This document shows, piece after piece, positions 24,268 to 31,554 of a DNA stretch of 32,974 nucleotides; position 1 is the first letter of the stretch, and each line of letters starts with the position of its first letter. The notes beneath the pieces were generated by a model that was not told the origin of the DNA, ran no database searches, and was given only the letters and a program-made list of their open reading frames with translations. The stretch lies in contig JAWOEJ010000003.1 in NCBI GenBank assembly GCA_046482845.1, forward strand, positions 1 through 32,974, read 5' to 3'. The stretch is from DATFJZ01 sp046482845 (lineage in GTDB: Bacteria > Desulfobacterota > Desulfobacteria > Desulfobacterales > Desulfobacteraceae). The translations under genes were made by a program, and so were the position numbers.

Positions 24268-26031
24268 ATGCTGTTTAATATTTTTAAAAGAAAAAAAGAA
24301 ATTGTTGACGAGTTCAACCTGGAACTTGAAGATGACAACAGACTGTACTACGAAACCATAGCAGGAAGAACGCCAAGGGACCCCAACAATCGTGAGGAGC
24401 ATATTCTGTTTATTGATTTTGGGTCTTACAGGACCTCGGTTCTGTGCTGGCCCTGCAGTTTCGGCAGAGACAGGATCACTGATTCCTGGCGGTATATTGT
24501 CCATTTTAATGGAAACAACGAGGAAACAGGATTTCCCTCTGCTTTTATCAATCCGCCATCAGGGGATGAAAGGGATTTTGCCTTTGTTTCTGACTTAAGT
24601 GAAAAAAACGTTGCCAACAACCAGGTGGTAAAAAGCGCAAAATATGTCTTTGCCAGTAAATTTGCAGCTTACCGGGGAAATGTGCCCCAGTTCAGACTTT
24701 ATATCAAAAAAATCCTTGAGCAGAGTTTCAAATTTATTACAGAGCCCAGAGAGGACCGGCCATGGAACGGTCCTGCCATACCCGTAATTACCGAAATAAG
24801 AGTCACTGTTCCAGATCTTTTTATTGAAAATCTCAGAGCCGGATACAAGGAAAATATCTTTTCCATCTGTCTGGATTTTGCCTGCCATTTAAAATGGGGC
24901 CAGCTGTTTCCCGCCAATGTTAAAAACCTTAAAAATTCCTTTATCAATATTTCAGCTGATGAAAGCGGGGCATGTGAGCTTTACTTTCTCAATCTGATCA
25001 AACTCATGCCCATGTGGGACCTTTCCAGTGAAAAGGACAGAAGCCCGGATCTTAATGAGGTCCATGCCCTTTTTTCCCATATAAAGAGCAGAACGTCAGC
25101 CAGGCAGCTGCTCAATTTTGTGGTATGCCATATTGATATCGGAGGACTTACCACAGATGCCAGTATTCTTCTCATGGATTCCTACAATGATCCAGACCTT
25201 GGCATCACCACAACACTGAAACGCAAGGAATCCTTTTCCGAAAAAAAAGCCGGCGAATATTTCAGTGATTTGTTTACAAAATACTGCCTGGAAAACAAAG
25301 AACCCAGAGACAAAAACTGGTGGGAGTCAGATCTTTTTATAGAAAAGGAATTTTCCAGATTTCTTGAACTGCTCTTTGGCAAACAGCATGACATGCTAAG
25401 GCAGTGGCAGAAGGAAAAGGAACTTAACGGGGTTTACTTTCTTATATCCGGAAGGCCCACCAAAGCCCCCCTTGTCCGGAAAATAATTTCAAAATACATT
25501 TTAAAGGAATTTAACAAGGAAGAATTGATTCTTCTGCCGGAACACTGCTTTTTCATGGCAGAATACTTTCATGTGGGGAAAAACCAGGAAGGGGAAAGAT
25601 ATGCCAGAAAAATTGAAAATTTTGAAAAGCTCATCACCATATTAGGGAATGTCTATACCCTGTACGATGGATACAATATCGACTTTGCCGACCAGAAGTA
25701 CTATATCTTCCTGGATGTGGACAGCAGAAGCCGCAGCAAAATGGAAATCGTGCCGGGAAAACTGTACAATCTTGAGGATTTTGACCATTACCTCAAAGCT
25801 GCCCAGAACAACAACGTCAATCACCTGGCCTTTACCCGGCTTCCCTCGGGAGAAAACGGGACCCGGTTTTTAACAGTGAAAAAAATTGCCCGGCAGACAG
25901 CCTATCCCATTATCAAGATAGCGGAAAATAAAGACTCCGATGATCAGGCCTGGATTACCCCCTCCCTGATCATCACCAATCTTGGGCAGAACGATCAGGT
26001 GTTTGACCTGGCCTGGGCCTCCCACTCATAA
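24268..26031 (+). CDS. ASKHA (actin/Hsp70-fold) ATPase-like protein, SrfB-like flavour
   Basis: 587 residues. Three ASKHA landmarks in order: phosphate-1 ILFIDFGSYRTSVL (46-59, Asp50), phosphate-2 VCHIDIGGLTTDASILLMDS (286-305, Asp290) and adenosine motif FLISGRPTKAPLVRKI (391-406), which parallels Hsp70's GGSTRxPxV. There is no Hsp70 substrate-binding domain. Long SrfB-type 'virulence factor' proteins share this fold but are about 1000 residues; this is much shorter, so I do not assign it to that family. Starts directly at the preceding gene's stop (TAGATG), implying coupling. The ATPase probably forms a complex with its two upstream neighbours. Confidence 0.6.
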   Translation: MLFNIFKRKKEIVDEFNLELEDDNRLYYETIAGRTPRDPNNREEHILFIDFGSYRTSVLCWPCSFGRDRITDSWRYIVHFNGNNEETGFPSAFINPPSGDERDFAFVSDLSEKNVANNQVVKSAKYVFASKFAAYRGNVPQFRLYIKKILEQSFKFITEPREDRPWNGPAIPVITEIRVTVPDLFIENLRAGYKENIFSICLDFACHLKWGQLFPANVKNLKNSFINISADESGACELYFLNLIKLMPMWDLSSEKDRSPDLNEVHALFSHIKSRTSARQLLNFVVCHIDIGGLTTDASILLMDSYNDPDLGITTTLKRKESFSEKKAGEYFSDLFTKYCLENKEPRDKNWWESDLFIEKEFSRFLELLFGKQHDMLRQWQKEKELNGVYFLISGRPTKAPLVRKIISKYILKEFNKEELILLPEHCFFMAEYFHVGKNQEGERYARKIENFEKLITILGNVYTLYDGYNIDFADQKYYIFLDVDSRSRSKMEIVPGKLYNLEDFDHYLKAAQNNNVNHLAFTRLPSGENGTRFLTVKKIARQTAYPIIKIAENKDSDDQAWITPSLIITNLGQNDQVFDLAWASHS

Positions 26032-26076
26032 GGGCTGTCATACCGAGATATAGGGCCAGGACTCTATCCTGCCGAA

Positions 26077-26928
26077 TTAAAAATTGCTGGCAACAACCAT
26101 ATCTCCCAGGCGGCAACGGACCAGATCAGCAACAATTTTGCATTTTGCCTTAAACAGGAAAAAAATCCGCGAATCATCATGGGCAAGGGTTTCATAATTG
26201 CCCTGCCCTTTTGCAACAATCATATCTGCCTGATCAAACGCCTGTTTAAAAGAGCTGGAACATGCGTCAATAATGGTTCCCGGTATGGCAGTGCCGTTAT
26301 CAATCACCTTTACCATCTCAGAAATGCCGGTATATGCCGTATCCTCCAGAGTGGCATCGTTGAGCACCGGCCCACCCCTTACCGCAAAGGTGATTTTTTC
26401 AGGACCAATACATTCCAGGGCAGGACAGTCAAAAACGATCTCACCGGTATTGTCGGCCAGCCACAGAATATTCCCGGCAGATGTCAGGGCCCTGACAAGG
26501 GCATCCATATCCCCGTATACCTCCTGATTCAGGGCGTGGTCAATGGTGTCCAGTACCCGCTGACGGCCGAGTTCTGAAGACGCCCCAAAATCAATTATAT
26601 TCCCGGCAATGGCCAGACGAAGGGCAGTCTCCATGGGACTGGATGCGTTTTTAACCCGTTCTTTCAGGCCGGGCAGGAGTTCCAGCGCCATGTCATTGTA
26701 CTCCTTTTTGACGTCCTGGTACGGATCATGGCAGCCTGTTGTTTTTCTGATAATCTCCTGGATATGGGATGCCATTTCAGGCGGGGTGGCAACAGCGTCA
26801 AAATCCGCCATTTTTTTTAACGCCTGTTTTAATATTTTCCTGTGGATTTTTTCATCACCTGTGACAAACCGGGCGGCTTCAAGGGACTGACGCAGAATAC
26901 ACAAAACACAATCATTATATATTTCCAT
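26077..26928 (-). CDS. DUF89 / ARMT1-like metal-dependent damage-control phosphatase
   Basis: 283 residues. It belongs to the DUF89 family, whose members dephosphorylate damaged or reactive sugar-phosphates and cofactor intermediates. The N-terminal CVLC pair (Cys7, Cys10) marks the prokaryotic subgroup. GNIIDFG, LWLADNTGEIVFDCP and VAKGQGNYE are family signatures carrying the metal-binding Asp/Asn residues. The substrate is unknown. AAAGGA precedes the ATG. It is divergent from the DUF134 gene across a region with paired operator-like sites, and its stop is 46 bp beyond the ASKHA gene's stop (convergent). Confidence 0.88.
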   Translation of the reverse strand: MEIYNDCVLCILRQSLEAARFVTGDEKIHRKILKQALKKMADFDAVATPPEMASHIQEIIRKTTGCHDPYQDVKKEYNDMALELLPGLKERVKNASSPMETALRLAIAGNIIDFGASSELGRQRVLDTIDHALNQEVYGDMDALVRALTSAGNILWLADNTGEIVFDCPALECIGPEKITFAVRGGPVLNDATLEDTAYTGISEMVKVIDNGTAIPGTIIDACSSSFKQAFDQADMIVAKGQGNYETLAHDDSRIFFLFKAKCKIVADLVRCRLGDMVVASNF

Positions 26929-26941
26929 GGGGGTTCCTTTT

Positions 26942-27013
26942 TTTGATCATATGACCATTATTTTTCTTGACAACCTATAATAACATGTTTATCCTTTTAG
27001 TCAAATGATCAAA
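26942..27013. promoter_or_regulatory. Divergent promoters with two mirrored TTTGATCATWTGAC sites
   Basis: TTTGATCATATGAC (26942-26955) is repeated inverted as GTCAAATGATCAAA (27000-27013), 13 of 14 matching. Rightward promoter: TTGACA (26967-26972), 17 bp, TATCCT (26990-26995). Leftward promoter, on the minus strand: TTGTCA, 16 bp, TATGAT, whose -10 falls within the left site. The right site covers the rightward start. Each promoter thus carries one copy, as for a shared repressor; the DUF134 helix-turn-helix protein encoded next door is the obvious candidate. Confidence 0.6.
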
Positions 27014-27038
27014 TAAAGGATTTTAAAAAGGTTTTTCC

Positions 27039-27368
27039 ATGCCAAGACCCAAACGACCCAGATGCATTTCACACCGCCCGGCAATTCAACGTTTTGTTCC
27101 GGACGGTTCACCTGAAACAGGTGAGGTGACCCTTACCTTTGAAGAATTTGAGGCCGTCCGTCTGATTGACCATGAAGGATTTGATCAGGCCGGAGCTGCT
27201 GCTGTTATGAAAGTATCTAGACAGACCTTTGGCAGAATACTCAGAGAAGCCAGATACAATATATCCAGCGCTTTGGTGACATCAAAGCGGCTTATCGTTC
27301 AGGGCGGCTGCTATGAAATGAGAAGAAACGGCCGGGGCCGGCAGAGAAGACGGGGCCGGCAGACATAA
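27039..27368 (+). CDS. DUF134 (UPF0251) helix-turn-helix protein
   Basis: 109 residues. MPRPKRPRCISHRPAIQRFV is the DUF134 start, TLTFEEFEAVRLIDHEGFDQ leads into the helix-turn-helix QAGAAAVMKVSRQTFGRILR, and the tail is basic (RRNGRGRQRRRGRQT). These proteins are predicted DNA-binding regulators, commonly next to DUF5320 proteins and NifX/Mrp-type metal-cofactor genes. Here the repeat protein and DUF5320 gene follow. It may autoregulate through the paired sites upstream. Confidence 0.9.
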   Translation: MPRPKRPRCISHRPAIQRFVPDGSPETGEVTLTFEEFEAVRLIDHEGFDQAGAAAVMKVSRQTFGRILREARYNISSALVTSKRLIVQGGCYEMRRNGRGRQRRRGRQT

Positions 27369-27438
27369 AAAGTGTAAAGTACTTATTAAGGATGCCTAAA
27401 AATGATCGGTTTTTATAACCCTAAAGGAGGTGAATATA

Positions 27439-27693
27439 ATGATGTTTAAAAATAATAATAAGCGCAGTGTACTGGCTCAAGGCCAGGGCAAAGGCAGAGG
27501 CCAGGGCCAGGGCAGCGGACAAGGTCAGGGTAAAGGCCAAGGCCAAGGCCAAGGCAGCGGTCAGGGTAAAGGCAAAGGCCAAGACCAGGGCAGCGGTCAA
27601 GGTCAAGGCAGAGGCCAGGGTCAAGGCAAAGGCCAGGGTCAAGGCAAAGGTCAGGGCCAGAGAAGAAGAGATGGAAGCTGCAGGAAAAATTAA
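27439..27693 (+). CDS. Small Gly/Gln/Lys/Arg repeat protein
   Basis: 84 residues from ATG 27439, with AGGAGG 8 nt upstream. After MMFKNNNKRSVLAQGQG the sequence is almost entirely GQGKGQGQG-like dipeptides with occasional R, S or D, ending RRRDGSCRKN. It is made of about 6-bp units (GGYCAR-type), so it can expand or contract by slippage. A functional protein is supported by the strong ribosome binding site and position between DUF134 and DUF5320. No function known; a basic disordered chain could bind RNA, DNA or anionic metal clusters (inference). The hydrophobic reverse frame is a repeat artefact. Confidence 0.75.
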   Translation: MMFKNNNKRSVLAQGQGKGRGQGQGSGQGQGKGQGQGQGSGQGKGKGQDQGSGQGQGRGQGQGKGQGQGKGQGQRRRDGSCRKN

Positions 27694-27796
27694 GGACAGA
27701 TGTTTCAATAATTATCCTTTACCTGCATAAAAATACATGGTGCTGTTTACCAGTCAGTACCAGTAAACCTATATAAGCGCATAAGGAGGTACAATT

Positions 27797-28111
27797 ATGC
27801 CTGGTTTTAATCAAAGAGGTCCCATGAATCAGGGCCCAATGACTGGAAGAGGAATGGGTGTCTGCACAGGAAACCGTACAGCAGGCATTACCGAAAATTC
27901 AGTTCCCCTGGAATTTGGAATGAGAAGGGGAATGGGAAGACAGGCCGGTTTTGGAAGGGGCAGACGGGTTTCTCCGTGGAACATGCCGCCGGCACGGCCT
28001 ACAGATACACCGGCACGGCCTATAGACACAAAGGATGACCTTGAGCAGAGAGCCCAGGCCCTGGAATCAGAACTTAAGGCTGTAAAAGACGCATTGAACA
28101 CCCTGTCCTGA
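27797..28111 (+). CDS. DUF5320 family protein
   Basis: 104 residues. MPGFNQRGPMNQGPMTGRGM is the recognisable DUF5320 start, with one Cys in GVCTGN, a Gly/Arg/Met-rich middle, a Pro/Thr linker (ARPTDTPARPIDT) and a C-terminal coiled coil (DLEQRAQALESELKAVKDAL). These proteins are typically encoded near dinitrogenase iron-molybdenum cofactor-type and Mrp ATPase genes; role unknown. AAGGAGG precedes the ATG. It is followed by a good terminator, closing a three-gene unit with DUF134. Confidence 0.9.
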   Translation: MPGFNQRGPMNQGPMTGRGMGVCTGNRTAGITENSVPLEFGMRRGMGRQAGFGRGRRVSPWNMPPARPTDTPARPIDTKDDLEQRAQALESELKAVKDALNTLS

Positions 28112-28123
28112 TCTATTAAAATT

Positions 28124-28157
28124 CAGCCTGCCGCACCGGCAGGCTGTTTATCTTTTT
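28124..28157 (+). terminator. Intrinsic terminator after DUF5320 gene
   Basis: CAGCCTGCC (28124-28132) pairs with GGCAGGCTG (28138-28146) across a 5-nt loop and is followed by TTTATCTTTTT. It lies 13 bp after the DUF5320 stop. The stretch 28158-28338 after it is pyrimidine-rich with no supported gene. Confidence 0.9.
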
Positions 28158-28338
28158 ATCTTTCATGTGCTGCAGAAATCTCCTTTTTCTGCTGCCCGCC
28201 TTGACCCCTTTGCCACCCAGTTGATAAATCTTGTAAAAACATTGTCTTTTTTCAATGGGGCGTTTCTGTTTTTTTCTTTTTTTCCCATCATACTTTTTCT
28301 CATTTTTTCTCTCCAAATCAAAAAAAGTCTCTTTTATA

Positions 28339-28444
28339 TGAGAGCCTTCAGTACTCAGTTATCAGTACTCAGTTATAAGCTTCCAGTAAACAATTACAAT
28401 TTTTTTTCTGCTGGTTACTGGCAGCTGACAGCTAACAGCTTTCA
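28339..28444 (-). repeat. TGAAAGCC/GGCTTTCA heptamer element, copy 4 (reverse)
   Basis: Read on the minus strand: ATGAAAGCTGTTAGCTGTCA, CCAGCAG, AAAATTGTAATTGTTTACTG, AAGCTTATAACTGAGTACTG, ATAACTGAGTACTGAAGGCT. The GAGTACTGA block is duplicated here instead of the GGCTGAW heptamers. The right end is TGAGAGCC/GGCTCTCA (one change). It lies downstream of the RNase M5 gene, not before a start codon. Confidence 0.75.
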
Positions 28445-28502
28445 TGCTTCATTGTGTCCGTCAGGACATGTGGGTTATAAGAAATAAAATCAATCCGAAT
28501 GC

Positions 28503-29063
28503 TTATTGTGAGAGCTCTAAACCTGATGATTCCATTGCTCTTTTAAACTCTGCCATGGAAATGCCGTAATGATTCAACCGGATTAAAAACTGTTTTGCAT
28601 TGCCGTATCCGATTCTTAACAGCGTCCCCACCTTTTCCCGGTTGTCAGCTGACCCCGGGGTGCCGGCCAGGTTATTCTGGATAAGATCCTTCATGGAAAA
28701 TACAGTCATGGACGTTCCAACACTGGCTCTGGCATGTAAAAGAGCATTCTGAATACTGTCAATGCCCGCATTTTCAATACCAATATCCCCTTTTTTGTAA
28801 GCTTCTTCCTTTGAAAGAAATGCATTTCTGCATCCATTTACCCGGGAGTTAATTCTTTTTCTGATCATTTCTCCGGCAGTATCCGGATCTGTGAAAACAA
28901 TCACCCCGTTTCTGTCCACTGCCCATTGAATCCGTTCAAATGTAGATTCTTTTATGCCGTATCCATGGGTTACAATCACATCTGCATCAACGGCCTGCTT
29001 AACCGCCCGTTTATCATCCCTGCCCTCAACCACAATGGTTTCATGAATTTTTTTATGCTGCAT
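28503..29063 (-). CDS. rnmV: Ribonuclease M5-like Toprim protein
   Basis: 186 residues. An N-terminal Toprim domain (ETIVVEGRDDKRAVKQAVDA with catalytic Glu, then IVFTDPDTAGEMIRKRI with the DxD) and a C-terminal DUF4093-like segment (LLRIGYGNAKQFLIRLNHYG) match RNase M5, which trims 5S rRNA precursors with help from ribosomal protein L18. The family is best known in Firmicutes; presence in this lineage is less familiar but not unprecedented. The start is ATG 29063, with a weak Shine-Dalgarno sequence. It is flanked by repeat elements on both sides. Confidence 0.88.
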   Translation of the reverse strand: MQHKKIHETIVVEGRDDKRAVKQAVDADVIVTHGYGIKESTFERIQWAVDRNGVIVFTDPDTAGEMIRKRINSRVNGCRNAFLSKEEAYKKGDIGIENAGIDSIQNALLHARASVGTSMTVFSMKDLIQNNLAGTPGSADNREKVGTLLRIGYGNAKQFLIRLNHYGISMAEFKRAMESSGLELSQ

Positions 29064-29080
29064 TACGAAATTTTTCCTGT

Positions 29081-29101
29081 AACTTGATGATCAAATTTTT
29101 T
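29081..29101. repeat. Solo arm of the palindromic family
   Basis: AACTTGATGATCAAATTTTT lies 23 bp before the full element at 29125. Both are preceded by CTGTAACT, giving a direct duplication of the end region (CTGTAACTYGATSATCAARTTT). It may be a leftover from an earlier insertion. Confidence 0.55.
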
Positions 29102-29124
29102 AATCTTGCTTGACATTTACCTGT

Positions 29125-29371
29125 AACTCGATCATCAAGTTTTTATGTAAGGTCCTATTAAGAGCCCCCAGCGGTTGCCTGTCAGGAACATTGAGAACCA
29201 AAGGAGATCAGACTTTTTCCCTGCCAGGCGTTAAAAAAATCAAGCTGTTTGAGGACCAGTGGCCGCAGGTCGCCGATTTTTAGCCTGGCAGGGAACGAGT
29301 CCTCCGTCGGTCGCTGTCCTGACAGGCAACCGCTGGGGGCGGCGGTATTCAAAAAACTTGAGCATCGAGTG
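29125..29371. repeat. Long nested palindromic element, second copy (about 247 bp)
   Basis: Same architecture as 13173-13423: outer arms AACTCGATCATCAAGTTTTT / AAAAACTTGAGCATCGAGT, middle arms CCCCCAGCGG... / ...CCGCTGGGGG, inner arms GACTTTTTCCCTGCCAGGC / GCCTGGCAGGGAACGAGTC. The inner arm has two mismatches. Internal loop CAAGCTGTTTGAGGACCAGT is nearly identical. It lies between RNase M5 and the flavin oxidoreductase genes. Confidence 0.9.
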
Positions 29372-29577
29372 TAATTTAATTTTCATCTGTTTATTTTTCC
29401 AAACAATCAATTTTTTTCAGGGAGACTTTCCATGATGGGAGTTTCACAATGAATATGAGACAGTATATCACAACCAACAGGGTTTTGTCCGGGCTGACTT
29501 GACTTATACATTTTATCCGGGTAAATACCAGATATACAGAAAATCATCAATACCATTTATATGAAAAGGAGCATGCC
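29372..29577. other. Leader region of the flavin oxidoreductase gene
   Basis: A TTGACT sits near 29502 with no convincing -10 at 17 bp. A tiny frame MNMRQYITTNRVLSGLT, with AGGGAG upstream and a second ATG, could be a leader peptide but is not supported by anything else. AAAGGAG precedes the real ATG at 29578. Confidence 0.3.
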
Positions 29578-31515
29578 ATGACTGATCTTGTTCACCTGTT
29601 CAGCCCTGTTAAAATCGGAAACATGGATATTAAAAACAGACTTTTGATGTCTGCCATGAGCATTAATTTTGGCGTAGATGACAGGGGATATGTAACTGAC
29701 CAACTTATCGAATATTTCAAGGAAAGGGCAAAGGGAGGCGTTGGCATGATGCTGGTCGGGGGCGGAGCAGTCCATCCCGGCGGACAGGAGCTTCCAGACC
29801 TTCCCAGCATGTGGGATGACGGATGTATCCCCAGTTTGAAACACATGGTAGATCAGATAAAGCCCTATGATGTAAAATTCGGTGTTCAGCTCATGCACGG
29901 GGGTCGGCAGTCCTATCTTCCAGAAAAAGTTGCCCCGTCAGCCATTCCAGCGCCAGCAGTTGTCACAGGAGAGGTCAGGGCCCTTGAAATTGACGAGATA
30001 GATGAACTTGTCAACTGCTTTGGAGATTCAGCCAGAAGATGCAGGGACGCAGGGTTTGATTTCATTGAAATCCATGCCGCCCACGGCTACCTGATCAACC
30101 AGTTCATGTCACCCAATGCCAATATCAGAACGGACAGATACGGGGGCGCCTTTGAAAACAGGGTCAGATTTCTCTTTGAAATTATTGACAATATTCAGGA
30201 AAAGGCTGGCAGCTCATTTCCAGTGGGTATCCGAATGAACGGAAACGATTATTATAAAAACGGCTGGGGTATTGAAGATGCCAAACGCCTGGCCGTTCTG
30301 CTTGAAGAAAAACAGGTGGCCTATCTCCATGTATCCGCCGGTGTTTACGGGTCCACAGAGCTGACCATTCCGTCCATGTACACCAGGCATGGGTGTTTTG
30401 TTCATCTGGCCGACGCTGTAAAACAAGTGGTTTCCCTGCCGGTTATTGCTGTGGGACGGATCAAGGACCCAAGGATGGCCGACACCATCATAAAAGAAAA
30501 AAAAGCCGATATAGTGGCCATGGGAAGGGGACTGCTGGCCGATCCCTATTTACCCCAAAAGGCATACCAGGGAAAATTTTCTGAAATCCGGCCCTGCATG
30601 GGATGCTGCCTTGGCTGTATTGACGCGGTCCTGTCCAAAGAGCCCGGGTCCTGTGTGGCCAATCCCGACGTAGGACGGGAATTCAAACTCAAAGAACTGA
30701 AAGATGCTGAAAAAAGTTTAAGTATCCTGGTTGCCGGTGCAGGACCGGCAGGCCTGGCAGCGGCCCGTATGTTTGCCCTGCGGGGGCACAGGGTAGCTGT
30801 CTGTGAAAAACAGAAAGCATCCGGCGGTCTGCTGTCCATGGCTGCCAAATCCCCGGGCAGAGGAGAACTTAATGATATTCTGGATTTTTTCAGAAAAGAA
30901 CTTGAAAAAAACAAAGTCAGCATCCGTTACAATACAGAATTGTCTGAAGACCTGATCAAAGAAACAGCTCCTGATAAAATCATTGTTGCCACAGGGTCAA
31001 TGCCGGACATGCCTGTGATCAAAGGATTGTTTCAAACCCAAATGACACTGGCCACCAATGTGGATATTCTTTCCGGCACCATCGCGGCGGGAACCCGGGT
31101 CATTGTCCTGGGCGGGGGGATGTCAGGACTCGTAACAGCCGCCTTTCTGGCTGACACGGGATGTGAGGTGGTAATTCTGAACCGCAGAAAACGTTTTGCC
31201 GAAGAGATGTCCAGCAACGACCGGTTCTACTTGAGAGAACAGCTTAACAAAGGCAATACAACCCTTTATAAAAAGGTTTCCATCAAAAAAATTACACCCC
31301 GCGGGGCTGTTTTTAAATTCGGCGATGAAAAGGAAGCACTCATTATTGACAATTTTGACACCATTGTTATCTCTGAAAAAATGATCCCCATCAAAGACAT
31401 TAAAAAATTGTCAGACATAACAGATGCTGATTTCCATTTTATAGGAGATGCCAAAGATCCCCGGCATCTAATGTACTGCATCAGTGAAGCAGAGGAAACA
31501 GCAAGGGAACACTAG
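29578..31515 (+). CDS. Fe-S flavin oxidoreductase, 2,4-dienoyl-CoA reductase / old-yellow-enzyme family
   Basis: 645 residues, the usual length for FadH-type enzymes. An N-terminal FMN TIM barrel (LFSPVKIGNMDIKNRLLMSA, IEIHAAHGYLINQF with His166/His169, RTDRYGG), a 4Fe-4S motif CMGCCLGC with C359 (Cys340, 343, 347, 359), then two dinucleotide folds (LVAGAGPAGLAAARMFAL; VIVLGGGMSGLVTAAF). It passes electrons from NAD(P)H via FAD, Fe-S and FMN to an enoyl or related double bond in the cytosol; the substrate is unclear (enoyl-CoA, enoate or other). AAAAGGAG fixes the ATG. It is convergent with the deaminase-like gene 39 bp away. Confidence 0.92.
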   Translation: MTDLVHLFSPVKIGNMDIKNRLLMSAMSINFGVDDRGYVTDQLIEYFKERAKGGVGMMLVGGGAVHPGGQELPDLPSMWDDGCIPSLKHMVDQIKPYDVKFGVQLMHGGRQSYLPEKVAPSAIPAPAVVTGEVRALEIDEIDELVNCFGDSARRCRDAGFDFIEIHAAHGYLINQFMSPNANIRTDRYGGAFENRVRFLFEIIDNIQEKAGSSFPVGIRMNGNDYYKNGWGIEDAKRLAVLLEEKQVAYLHVSAGVYGSTELTIPSMYTRHGCFVHLADAVKQVVSLPVIAVGRIKDPRMADTIIKEKKADIVAMGRGLLADPYLPQKAYQGKFSEIRPCMGCCLGCIDAVLSKEPGSCVANPDVGREFKLKELKDAEKSLSILVAGAGPAGLAAARMFALRGHRVAVCEKQKASGGLLSMAAKSPGRGELNDILDFFRKELEKNKVSIRYNTELSEDLIKETAPDKIIVATGSMPDMPVIKGLFQTQMTLATNVDILSGTIAAGTRVIVLGGGMSGLVTAAFLADTGCEVVILNRRKRFAEEMSSNDRFYLREQLNKGNTTLYKKVSIKKITPRGAVFKFGDEKEALIIDNFDTIVISEKMIPIKDIKKLSDITDADFHFIGDAKDPRHLMYCISEAEETAREH

Positions 31516-31554
31516 ACGGCATACGGCTGTGTGCTGCCCCTTTCTCCAGGCAGG

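Noticed and set aside
24268..26031. Calling the ASKHA protein DnaK or MreB
   Set aside because: It has the three nucleotide-binding motifs but no substrate-binding domain and none of the DnaK or MreB signature sequences.
27470..27660. Tandem repeats that could suggest a CRISPR-like array
   Set aside because: Units are about 6 bp with no spacers, and they sit inside a coding frame with a strong ribosome binding site.
27421..27708. Hydrophobic Ala/Leu-rich frame on the minus strand over the repeat gene
   Set aside because: It is the mirror of the GQGKGQ repeat, has no ribosome binding site, and the plus-strand gene has AGGAGG and sensible neighbours.
28167..28487. 106-codon plus-strand frame after the DUF5320 terminator
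   Set aside because: It runs through a pyrimidine-rich tract and into a heptamer repeat element, with no start signal.
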